Source: Agrypnia vestita
Lineage: Eukaryota > Arthropoda > Insecta > Trichoptera > Phryganeidae
Direction: 5' to 3'
Length of the DNA: 64,000 nt
Assembly: GCA_016648135.1 (NCBI GenBank)
Contig: JADDOH010000470.1
Span: 1-64,000 of the forward strand
Shown: positions 12,300-21,969 of the stretch, in pieces
Layout of the letters: every line of letters starts with the position of its first letter
How positions within the stretch are numbered: the first letter of the stretch is position 1
Made by a program: the position numbers and the translations under genes
Notes under the pieces: generated by a model
What the model saw: the letters and a program-made list of their open reading frames with translations, nothing else
Told to the model about the DNA's origin: nothing
Database searches by the model: none

Positions 12300-12607
12300 T
12301 ATAATATTTATTTTTGTACTTAAATTTTTATCTTAATTTTATATGTGTATTTTCTTTTCTTTTCTTTTAGATTTATTCCTATGATTTACTTTAAATTTTT
12401 ATCTTGATTTTATATGTATATTTTTTCTTTTTATTTTCTTTTAGATTAAGATTCTTCAATTGTCATTTTTATCCACTAAATAAATACCATATGAGAATAA
12501 CTGCCACAGAACAGGTTTTTACCTAGTGTGGCAGTTATTAGTATCTTGTATCAACTAATCTTAATGTAAATAAACAATAAATAAATAAATAAAAATAAAT
12601 AAATAAA
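12300..12607 (+). mobile_element. LINE 3' end with terminal hairpin and (AAAT)n tail
   Basis: The block ends in an (AAAT)n tail at 12570-12607, as many non-LTR retrotransposons do. It holds two diverged tandem copies of about 72 bp (starting near 12317 and 12389, both with TAAATTTTTATCTT), then a strong stem-loop, then the tail. There is no coding part, so it is a 5'-truncated 3' untranslated region. Its end lies only about 100 bases upstream of the host exon. The clade cannot be named from this part. Confidence 0.55.
12496..12539 (+). ncRNA. Perfect 13-bp hairpin in LINE 3' end
   Basis: AATAACTGCCACA at 12496-12508 is exactly complementary to TGTGGCAGTTATT at 12527-12539, and inside the loop AGGT pairs with ACCT around TTTT. 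3' hairpins are used by several LINE reverse transcriptases to find their own RNA; that role here is inference. Confidence 0.6.
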
Positions 12608-12692
12608 ATATATATATATATATATATATATCATCATCGCAGTACATTCTACCGTAATAATATAATATATCATGCCCGTAGTAAAATATTAT

Positions 12693-12707
12693 CATTTTTC
12701 TTTTCAG
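12693..12707 (+). promoter_or_regulatory. Splice acceptor of the Rbp6-like exon
   Basis: The tract ATTTTTCTTTTCAG is T-rich and ends in CAG directly before the first exon base. It sets the exon phase so that the conserved RRM frame stays open. Confidence 0.9.
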
Positions 12708-12789
12708 AGAGCCTAAGAGACTACTTCAACAAATTCGGAGACATAACGGAGGTCATGGTTATGAAAGACCCCACAACTAGGCGATCGAG
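12708..12789 (+). CDS. Rbp6: Musashi-family RNA-binding protein Rbp6-like, RRM1 exon
   Basis: An internal exon of 82 bases between a pyrimidine-rich acceptor (TTTTTCTTTTCAG) and a consensus donor (GAG|GTAAGT). It starts with the last two bases of one codon and ends after two bases of the next, and encodes [20 protein letters not shown] followed by PTTRRSR. This is the middle of RNA recognition motif 1 of Musashi proteins: helix 1, strand 2 and the start of the loop before the RNP1 motif, which would lie in the next exon. The stretch [12 protein letters not shown] favours Rbp6 over Musashi proper. Musashi proteins bind UAG-containing 3' UTRs and regulate translation, classically in neural and stem cells. 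The upstream RNP2 exon and the downstream RNP1 exon were looked for and not found, so the flanking introns are at least 12.7 and 51 kb long within the window. Confidence 0.92.
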
Positions 12790-13279
12790 GTAAGTTTCAA
12801 GTAGTTTCGAATGGGCATTTCTATAAAATACTGTAGACTTTTAGAGTCACATTAAAGTGCTCGCAAGGTGCGCGGTGAGTTCAGGCGAAATAAAACGAAA
12901 TTCGACAAATGATAGGTGTTTTTTCTCACCCCTATTCTCCTCTTAATATCTTGGAAAGTGTTAACAAAATTAACAAACAATAGTTTCAAAACTATGTATA
13001 TAACAATTTGTTAAGGATACTCACAATATTTCAAATTTTCAAAATTAATAAAAATTCTCGAGGAAAACTAATTTTCTCAATATTTTTATAAATATATTCT
13101 GTATAGTGGCGCTAAGCGTCAGTCAATTTGCAAGACATTCCTATTTCCTTTTTTGACATCTTCATAGGACTGTCTAGGGAGATATAAGTTACAGTATTTC
13201 CCCGTTGCCTTCTATACTGCGCTGTACTGTACACTGCACCGTAGCACTACATCCATACAATTTATTCTAACCTGTAGCA
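12790..13279 (+). other. Start of downstream intron
   Basis: Begins with the donor GTAAGTTT. No further coding or repeat signal was seen before the LINE remnant. Confidence 0.6.
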
Positions 13280-13950
13280 CGCCTGTGGTGGTTTGGACAT
13301 GAGCCTTGCCGATGTCATTCATCTTCAGCCTCAAGTATGTACCGATGAATACTACTGCCATCCGTTGAGGATGTTAATCGACGTCCCTGATTATATCCAC
13401 CATATTTTGCATATACAGGGGCTTCTCGGATAGATAGGCTCTTCATCACGCATAAGGACCACACCTGATCATCCCATGACAAACGTTTTACCTCTTTTTT
13501 CCCTTAACCCCCTTGGATATGGATATTGAGAAAGAAGGTAGGAAAATGTTGGATGTCTCGGAGAAATTGTGTTAAAAGTTGCCACTGCATATCTCATGGA
13601 CAACGAGGTGAACATGTCTATCTTACTGCACTTAAAAAATACCGAAAGACTTTCTATAATACTCGCGGAAAAGGATTCTCACGTACATACATTGGACATG
13701 TTGCCTGGAGAAACGATAACGGTGTGAAGAAACTCGCAATCATGGGGACATACTATCAAAAGGATGGTCTCCTATAAGATGGATAGACCATACAAAGGAA
13801 TTAACAGGGTCCTTTTTGAATGTCATGAGCAATATGTCCCAAGATCAGGAGAAGTGGGTATTATGAAAAAAGATCCAGACGGATTAGAGAATCACAGGCC
13901 CAATGGATTTGAAGCACATAATGAAGAACATTTTCAATAAATTAAATTAA
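13280..13950 (+). pseudogene. Degenerate LINE ORF2 C-terminus
   Basis: Broken frames on the plus strand resemble the region after the reverse transcriptase of RTE/BovB-like LINEs. RWFGH-like codons occur near 13290; GHVAWRNDNG and a following K-rich part occur at 13690-13770; RWIDHTKELTG and QDQEKW occur in other frames near 13780-13860. Stops and frameshifts separate them. Only the order and the W/D/E pattern support the call; the clade is uncertain. The open frame at 13526-13777 is the longest surviving piece. Confidence 0.45.
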
Positions 13951-14955
13951 TATTTTTATTTAAAATAGTATATTTCCATAAATTAAATATCTTGATCATA
14001 AATATTCACTTAAATATCTTAAAAACTAATATATTCTCTACTATTTCGATATTTATTCAAATACGCGTTTTAGTTTGTTGTGTAAAAATGTAATTTAACA
14101 GAAATATTTATGTTTTTCGCGAAATTTATCGTGTAACTTTGTCGGTTTCCATAAACTGAATTTATTAAAACAAAATGATGGTTTAGGTTTTCGCGGCTTG
14201 GTATAATTTATAAAATGGTGACAGAGCCACAATAGCGTAAAACCGCCGAGTTGAAATTATTGTATACGTGTACGAAGAGTATTTGTGATTAAATAATATA
14301 CATTACTGTATTACATGTTGGAAAAACACACGCTCATTTTGCGATTTTCGCTATTTGATTTTCGGACTTATAATTGCGATTTGGCTGTGCGGACACTAAC
14401 ATTTTGTTTTTTTTATTTACTTGGTTTTTGAAAAATTGATTATAATGTTATTGTTTTTGTTAAGATTTAAAAAAACACATTGAAATATTTATTGATAATA
14501 TCTTAAATATTGATGACGTTGCCATTTCCACAGATGCCACTTTTCTCACAATTGAATTGATTTTTTTCACAAATTAATTCAATGTCACTAAATAAATATG
14601 GTTATACAATTATCTGAGCACTTCATTGAAAATATTAAAATGACTTGCTACTGAGTTTTTGTTTCAAGTTTCTACCAATGTAATGGAGATGAGGTGCTGC
14701 GGTATTTTAGTACTCTAAATATTCCGGAGTATCTTAAATTTATGAGATATGGTATTTTCATATAACATAGCATGTAAATTTCAATAAAAAAATTAATACA
14801 TTGGCTATTCTGTGTCACGAAATCATGTTATCATCACATAAAATCATATTAAAAAATCTCCGTAATTAAAATGTAGTGTGTACATAAATTGAAATCATTC
14901 CACACATTACTTTATTTTTTGAATAAGAAAGCTGTAATTTACGCATTTATTTGCT
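13951..14955. other. AT-rich intronic stretch, nothing recognised
   Basis: No supported gene, RNA or repeat boundary. Confidence 0.5.
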
Positions 14956-15509
14956 ACATAGCTGTTACTATCCAGCGTTGCACGAGTTGAGGATTAAGTT
15001 TAAAATAAGTTTGTGGAGGGACAACAAAGGTTCGATTGTTTTGCAAAGTCTATAAAAACAATGTTTCCATTTAATCAATGCTGGGATGGATGGGATATCC
15101 AGGAAGGAAATGTGGTCTATGTTACCCGCTGGGTCCTAAAGAATAAGTTTGCAAAATTTTGGTCAGATCAGACAAACGGTGTATATTTATACAGAAAAAA
15201 TATTAGAAAAGGAATTGAGGTAATGGAGGAGGAGAGAAATGTCGCTTATGTTACCCGCTAGATCCTAAAGAACAAGTATGAAAAATTTGGGTTAGATTGG
15301 TCAAACGGTACAGATTTATATTGAACATTTATCGTGAAGAGGGGATGGCGTAAAGGAGAGGGGTAAATGCCGCCTTTGCTACCCGCTGGGTCCTAAAGAA
15401 TGAGTATGCAAAATTCAGATTGGTCGAACGGTTGAGATTTGTATGGAAAATATATCAGGTGTGAGAGGGGGGAGGGAAATGTCTTTTATGTTATCCGCCG
15501 GGGCTTATA

Positions 15510-16623
15510 TTAGGTCCTTACATATGAAATTGACGTTTAGTATGGGAGGAACATAAAGTCGATTTTTTTTTATTATAATATATTTATTTAATCAAAGTAT
15601 GTACCATTGCTATCTATGGACTTTTGCCATCTCATAGGTAGTTCATCGATCCCTTTACTAAAAAAACCATTCGGAAGGGAATCAATAAAATCTTTGAAGG
15701 CGGTTTGGACTGCCCCATCGGAGTTGAATTTTTTCCTTTGCAAGAAGTTATCCAAATTTCGAAAAAAATGGTAATCTGTTGGGGCAAGGTCCGGAGAGTA
15801 CGGTGGATGTCTTAGACATTCCAATTGAAGCTCCTCTAATTTGGTAGCCGTCTGTTGTGCAGTGTGTGGTCTAGCGTTATCATGAAGCAGCAGTGGCCTA
15901 GAGCGATTAACCAGCCTCGGTTGTTTAGCAGCTAGCTTTTCCATCATGGTTTGCAGTTGCTGACAATAGACATCTGCCGTAATCGTCTGGCCAGATTTAA
16001 GAAAGCTGTAGTGAACGACACCAGCACTAGTCCACCAAACGCTCACAAGTAACTCGCGTTTGTTGATTTGCTTCACTCAATTCGTGAGGTACCCACCTTT
16101 CAAGCTTTTTCACCTTACCAATTTGCTTCAAGTGGATTAAAACAGTTTTATCACTAACACCGCAGCCTGTAGCTAACTCGGATGTGGTTTGCGATGGATT
16201 CCGCTTCCACAATAGCCTTCAATTCTTCATTATCAACTTTGGTCTCCGGCCGTCCACGGGGCTTGTTCTGCAGGTCGAAATTTCCAGAACGAAAACGTTG
16301 GAACCAAAAACGCACTGTGTTTTCTTTTGCGGCACCGTCGCCATACACATCATTAATCCTTCGAGCCGTTTCTGCAGCACTGGTGCCACGGTGGAACTCG
16401 TATTCGTAAATAACGCGATATTTCAAGTTTTTCATTTTGTAAACTGAGTGACGCAAAGAAAAAAACAATTGAGGAAAAAACAAATGAATTATAATTTTCA
16501 AAACACAAATACATGAGTAAATAGCTGTAAAAATTTGGATTTGGAATTCCTAACCAAAGAGAAGATATTTGAGATCAAATTTGCCAGTACGGTAAAACGT
16601 CAATTTCATATGTAAGGACCTAA
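15510..16623 (-). mobile_element. Mariner (D,D34D) copy 1, internally deleted
   Basis: Both ends carry the inverted repeat starting TTAGGTCCTTACATATGAAA and TA flanks at 15508-15509 and 16624-16625. At 1114 bp it is shorter than the 1286-bp copy at 18517: a 173-bp internal deletion (junction near 16054) plus one inserted base account for the difference exactly. Both ends have ATTGACG where the other copies have ATTGGCG. It sits in minus orientation inside the tandem-unit repeat. Confidence 0.95.
15588..16435 (-). pseudogene. Mariner transposase pseudogene (copy 1)
   Basis: Read on the minus strand from the ATG at 16435, the N-terminal DNA-binding part is intact to about residue 78. A one-base insertion in the codons after VEA then shifts the frame. 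The linker keeps WVPHEL. The 173-bp deletion removes about 58 codons including the first catalytic aspartate (the CDEKW region), after which the rest continues in another frame with HDNARPH and YSPDLAPTDYHFF. It cannot make active transposase. The piece LVSVWW to YFD is a clean 150-residue open frame at 15588-16076. Confidence 0.95.
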
Positions 16624-17204
16624 TATAATAAGTAAGCAAAATTTTAGTTAGATCGGTCGAACGGTACAGATTTTCATATATATCACTTGAAGGGGGAAGG
16701 GATAGAGGACCAGGATTACCTGCCAGGTTTTAAAGAATAATGCAAAATTTGGGTCAGATCGGTCAAACGGTGTAGATTTCTACAGAAAATATATCAAAAT
16801 GTTGGGTAAAGGGGGCGAAGGAAATGTTGCCTATGTACCCGCCGGATCCTAAAGAATAATGCATGCAAGTAATAAGTTAGATCGGTTGAACAATACAGAT
16901 TTGCATGGAAAATATATCAGAGTGCGTGGGAAGCGTAAAGAGGGAGGGGAAAATGTCATTTTTGTTATTCGTCGGGGCCTAAATAATAAGTATACAAAAT
17001 TTGAATCAGATCGGTCGAACGGTAGAGATTTGCATGGAAAATATATCACTTGAAGGTGGAGGGGATCGAGGAGGAGGGCAAAATGTAGCCTCAGTTACCC
17101 GCCGGGTCTTAAAGAATAAGTGTGCAAAATTTGGGTCAGATCGGACAAACGGTGTAGATTTGTGTGGAGAACAGGCAGTCATTGAGTTTTATAGGTATAG
17201 ATAG

Positions 17205-18514
17205 CGTGTATTGCTTTTACGTCCAACAGATGGCGCTGTTTTACAAAAAAAAATTCCTGTATTGTATGGTAATAATTATACACAAAATATTTAATGGAAG
17301 TATTTTTTTTATAGGTTGTCACGTAGTAAAATTCAGTGAAATTAATGGTAATGCGGGGTAGGTACTTAAGCTATCTCTCGCGCGGTGTATGGCATCACTG
17401 CCCGTGCGCAGGTTGTAGCCGTAATCTATGGTTGCGACGCGTTATTATCTAAGCTTATTAAAGTGACAGGAGACGCCTGGCAAAGGTATTTTGATTTCAT
17501 TCTTCAAAATGTGATTTTTAAAAGGGTTCGGTTGGCGTCCTGACTTATTTGGCGTACCGGTAAGCACAGATATTACACGAATTGTTAAGATTCCAACTTT
17601 GCAAGTCAAATTGTATAGAAACTTGTTTGTTCAGAGGACCTTCATACTTGTCACGCATGATGGAAGATCGTGCTTTTTAACATTAGTCGGGCATAGGACA
17701 ATGCTGACTTATATGCTACCCATGTAGGGCGCGTACAATATCTTTTACTATGTGAATGGATCCATCACAATAAAAACTATTATCTCTGGTTACATTCAGG
17801 CTGCAGAGTATCAATTATTGATGTCAATTCAAGTCTGATGTTCAAATAGATGCACCCAAGTACGATTCACGCCAAGGGATATGTCCAGATGCAATGATAA
17901 TCTCTAATTATCCTTTCTAAACTCTGATGTCATACTGGAAGTCCATGTTGCAGTTGCATTTGGGCAGGATGTCGACAACGCAATCTGCAGTTGACGCTCC
18001 TTCGGAGCCACGCACAGACTATAAACTTTGTGAGATAATGTGATTATATACGAAAATTGTGCCTTATTGTTCCATCATTCTATTTTGTTCACGTGAATCT
18101 ATATTTGTTACTAATTTATCTTCTGAAAGATCGAGGAGCTCGCTTATTGCATACAGATAACCTCAAATAACTAAAATTTGACAGGTCAATAGCGGTGAAC
18201 GTAATATTTCAGAAGGTAAATCATGTAATTTTTTTTATTTAATAGTGTAAATTCTATCTATTGCAAAACCCAATATGGGAGTAATGATTATAACTCTTTT
18301 TCTTAGTTTCACATTGTTAATTCTACCCATTATGATGCCAAATAGGGGAATATTGCTTTAATTAAAATTTGTAATTGTAGTAAATTCTATCATATTTACA
18401 TGTCACTATCTATATCTTGAATAGCTTATACAGAAGATTATCAGAAAATTTAGTATTTCATTTGATTAATTGCTTTTATATAACATTTAATTTTACTCTT
18501 TTATTGATCCATTA
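17205..18514. other. Intronic stretch, nothing recognised
   Basis: A motif CAACAGATGGCGCTGTT at about 17226 is a short near-palindrome of the kind seen in insect repeats. A moderately GC-rich part lies at 17355-17480. No gene is supported. Confidence 0.45.
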
Positions 18515-18516
18515 TA

Positions 18517-19802
18517 TTAGGTCCTTACATATGAAATTGGCGTTTTGCCGTACTGGCAAATTTGATCTCAAATATCTTCTCTTTGTTTAGGAATTCCAAA
18601 TCCAAATTTATACAGCTATTTACTCATGTATTTGTGTTTTGAAAATTATAATTCATTTGTTTTTTCCTCAATTGTTTTTTTCTTTGCGTCACTCAGTTTA
18701 CAAAATGAAAAACTTGAAATATCGCGTTATTTACGAGTACGAGTTCCACCGTGGCACCAGTGCTGCAGAAACGGCTCGAAGGATTAATGATGTGTATGGC
18801 GACGGTGCCGCAAAAGAAAACACAGTGCGTTTTTGGTTCAAACGTTTTCGTTCTGGAAATTTTGACCTGCAGAACAAGCCCCGTGGACGGCCGGAGACCA
18901 AAGTTGATAATGAAGAATTGAAGGCTATTGTGGAAGCGGATCCATCGCAAACCACATCCGAGTTAGCTGCAGGCTGCGGTGTTAGTGATAAAACTGTTTT
19001 AATCCACTTGAAACAAATTGGTAAGGTGAAAAAGCTTGAAAGGTGGGAACCTCACGAATTGAGTGAAGCAAATCAACAAACGCGCGTTGACTGCTGCGTT
19101 GCATTACTCAACCGGCACAATAATGAAGGGATTTTAAATCGAATCAGTACCTGTGATGAAAAGTGGATCCTGTACGATAATCGGAAGCGCTCATCGCAAT
19201 GGCTGAACCCTGCCGAACCAGCCAAACCATGCCCCAAGCGAAAATTGACTCCAAAAAAGTTACTTGTGAGCGTTTGGTGGACTAGTGCTGGTGTCGTTCA
19301 CTACAGCTTTCTTAAATCTGGCCAGACGATTACGGCAGATGTCTATTGTCAGCAACTGCAAACCATGATGGAAAAGCTAGCTGCTAAACAACCGAGGCTG
19401 GTTAATCGCTCTAGGCCACTGCTGCTTCATGATAACGCTAGACCACACACTGCACAACAGAAGGCTACCAAATTAGAGGAGCTTCAATTGGAATGTCTAA
19501 GACATCCACCGTACTCTCCGGACCTTGCCCCAACAGATTACCATTTTTTCGAAATTTTTGATAACTTCTTGCAAAGGAAAAAATTCAACTCCGATGGGGC
19601 AGTCCAAACCGCCTTCAAAGATTTTATTGATTCCCGTCCGAATGGTTTTTTTAGTAAAGGGATCGATGAACTACCTATGAGATGGCAAAAGTGCATAGAT
19701 AGCAATGGTATATACTTTGATTAAATAAATATATTATAATAAAAAAAAATCGGCTTTATGTTTCTCCCATACTAAACGCCAATTTCATATGTAAGGACCT
19801 AA
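18517..19802 (+). mobile_element. Mariner (D,D34D) copy 2, full length 1286 bp
   Basis: Ends are inverted repeats sharing 29 bases that begin TTAGGTCCTTACATATGAAA, flanked by TA at 18515-18516 and 19803-19804. The 1286-bp length equals that typical of mariner elements. Untranslated leader, one open transposase gene and a short A-rich 3' part are present. It lies 1.9 kb from copy 1 in the opposite orientation. Confidence 0.97.
18705..19724 (+). CDS. Mariner transposase, uninterrupted, 339 residues
   Basis: Cut-and-paste transposase that binds the terminal repeats and inserts at TA. I chose the ATG in ACAAAATGAAAAAC; the open frame extends 22 codons further upstream, but that part is hydrophobic leader read through non-coding sequence. 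Residues 1-113 form two helix-turn-helix regions joined by a GRP-containing linker (GRPETK at 61-66). The catalytic triad is D151 (CDEKW), D243 (HDNARPH) and D278 (SPDLAPTDYH), with 34 residues between the last two. Two oddities: the family motif WVPHEL reads WEPHEL at 114-119, and residues 283-285 read EIF where the sibling copies have RNL because a one-base loss and a one-base gain compensate. AATAAA overlaps the stop codon. Whether it is active cannot be told. Confidence 0.95.
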   Translation: MKNLKYRVIYEYEFHRGTSAAETARRINDVYGDGAAKENTVRFWFKRFRSGNFDLQNKPRGRPETKVDNEELKAIVEADPSQTTSELAAGCGVSDKTVLIHLKQIGKVKKLERWEPHELSEANQQTRVDCCVALLNRHNNEGILNRISTCDEKWILYDNRKRSSQWLNPAEPAKPCPKRKLTPKKLLVSVWWTSAGVVHYSFLKSGQTITADVYCQQLQTMMEKLAAKQPRLVNRSRPLLLHDNARPHTAQQKATKLEELQLECLRHPPYSPDLAPTDYHFFEIFDNFLQRKKFNSDGAVQTAFKDFIDSRPNGFFSKGIDELPMRWQKCIDSNGIYFD

Positions 19803-19804
19803 TA

Positions 19805-20670
19805 TCTCAAACAATCAGTGAATACTTGATATTTTTTTAATGAATTTGACAACCTCTTGTGTAACCTTGTCTATTTTACTGTAATATACGAAATTGTGAA
19901 CTAAAATTTATTTTATCTAATCAACCTTTCCCACCTGCAGAGAACTGTAAAATCTAAACTAGAAAGATGTAGTACAGCAAATAAGATAGTAAAGAATCCG
20001 CCTGGGGTTCATGTGATTCTGCTGAGCAAGTCGGTGAAGTTATTTCAGAGAAAGTTCTCACGTTGCAAGGTTTTCTGGTCATAATCGAAGAAATATTTCG
20101 TCAAATTATAATTTTATGGATTTTTTTTTCAGAAACGGCTTTTCTCATGAAATCAAAGAAAGTCAACTTTCATGGCATGCTTAACAAAAGATGGGATTTC
20201 TTTCGAAATTTACCCGTTAAACTGATCGCTTCTGAATTTAAAAAATACACTTAATACAATTAAACATCTGCCACGATTAATATCGGTAGGAGGCAAAATA
20301 TTTCAAACATGTCTCATTCTTTTTATTTAGCCATTTTGCTTTTTGCGCCTCGGAATACATTCCGAATTTGAGAACCGAAAAGAGTATTTTATAAATTAAC
20401 AATTAAAGTGCCAACTACTTACTTACTGTGTTTCTACTTTACTCTCCGCTTTATTTTATAATCGTAGAAGTATATTGTTTTATATTTAATATTGCAATGC
20501 AATATTCAAGGTGTGAATCAAATATGAATCTCGGAATAATGTCTTTTAAATCGATAAGCTCAGAAGTTCACCGAATGTTATCAAAAAAATAGAATTTGAA
20601 TTATTTTAGGCACATATATCTAAATATTTATCAATATTGAAAACGTAGATAGATACCAGCGATTTTTTTC
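19805..20670. other. AT-rich intronic stretch, nothing recognised
   Basis: No supported gene or repeat boundary. Confidence 0.5.
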
Positions 20671-20945
20671 AAATAATCAGTGCAAAATCGAATGGAACGT
20701 TGTGTCAAAATTTCAAAGCAATAGTGTAGAACTTTAGGAGATATAAGATTTTGGGCTATCAAACATTTACATTTTTATTTATATAAATAAATATTAGGTA
20801 TATAAAAACAAAATAAGTATATAAAAACATCTTCGTATTTGAATGCAACGTTGTGCCAAAATTTCAAAGCAATCGGTAAGGAACTTTCAGAGATTAGCGA
20901 TTTTGTACAAACGAACACTGATGTTTTTATTTTGATAGATTATTT
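20671..20945 (+). mobile_element. Two tandem LINE/SINE-like 3' ends
   Basis: Two similar stretches, about 20680-20790 and 20835-20940, both read AACGTTGTG followed by CAAAATTTCAAAGCAAT, then an AACTTT...GAGAT part, and then ACATTT/GATGTTTTTATTT. Such blocks are typical ends of arthropod non-LTR retroelements. The body is missing in both. Confidence 0.5.
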
Positions 20946-21965
20946 CTTTCCGATATCATTATTTCATTTCATTCACTTAAATTAAAAAATATTAATTATA
21001 AAGCTGAAAATCTGTTTTCCTGAAGCAAAAAAACCTCTGGAACTGGCATCGAGATTTTTGCACAGTTTTTAAATTCAGTGGAAAATTTGTAATTGGCATA
21101 ATTGTAAAAACCATTGTTCCATATTTTTAAGATTGTTTTGCTGTTAATTTTCCCCAAAACAAAATAAATAAATAAACACCTTTTTCTATCTGGAATTTCT
21201 AAATCAACGTGGCAATTTTCAGCTATTTAAATATCGTCAGGTGCTAAGGTGCTTTTGATTAATTATATTATTTTGATGCGAGAAAGAATATTACACACCA
21301 TATTGATTGTTTCACATATTTTTTTGTTGAGACTTGGAAGGTATAAAAAAAATAACATTTATATTTGTACATATCATTCATAAATTTTACACGAGCTTTT
21401 AAAAAGAAATTAATCAAAGAATAATATTATTTTAAATAATGAACATTTATCTTTATTTCATCTGTGTACGTCTTAACTGTAACTTTTTTTAAAGAAGTTG
21501 TTTAATTTTAATTTTAAATTTCTAATTCTAATTTCATTAATAAATAATAAATTTCAATAAATAATTTCTAATTCATTTTCCTCACTCGCTTCCTCAACAA
21601 AGTTTTAACGCTGAAATTTTAATGTTTCTCAATCTCATTCTTCGTCATGTGTTCTGTAATGGGATTTTTATTTTACTACAAGAAAAATATTGTTATCACC
21701 GAAGGGCAAAAAGATATACAACATGCATATTTTTTATTTTTTATTTAATTCTGTCATCCAACAGGGAGACACAATTGCTTGATAAGATGAAATACAAAAA
21801 AAAAAAATAGTTAAATGTCTCCCTCAATTAAAGGATAACACATAATCATAGATAAGTCAATTTGACAATGACAGATAAAATATCATTTAACCGATTGTTC
21901 CAAATTTAGCTTTAACATAGACGTAAAGGGTCTCGTGATGTATATAATATACATGATATACATGA
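20946..21965. other. AT-rich intronic stretch, nothing recognised
   Basis: Poly-A and poly-T runs only; a 12-base A run at about 21798. Confidence 0.5.
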
Positions 21966-21969
21966 TCAA

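Larger units (their letters stand above)
14956..17204 (+). mobile_element. Dispersed repeat with 125-bp tandem units (copy B), split by mariner
   Basis: Same head (ATAGCTGTT...GCGTTGCACGAGTT, then GGATTAAGTT and ACAATGTTTCCATTTAATCA), same internal units and same tail (CATTGAGTTTTATAGGTATA) as copy A, here on the plus strand. The AACGGT-type landmark recurs near 15176, 15303, 15425, 16660, 16768, 16889, 17020 and 17147, giving eight units. The mariner at 15510-16623 sits between the third and fourth, so the array predates that insertion. The unit purine tract reaches GAGAGGGGGGAGGG. No protein is encoded. Confidence 0.75.

Noticed and set aside
18639..18704. Upstream ATG giving a 361-residue mariner transposase
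   Set aside because: The extra 22 codons have no counterpart in mariner proteins and lie in the untranslated leader; the ATG at 18705 has a better context and gives the usual length.
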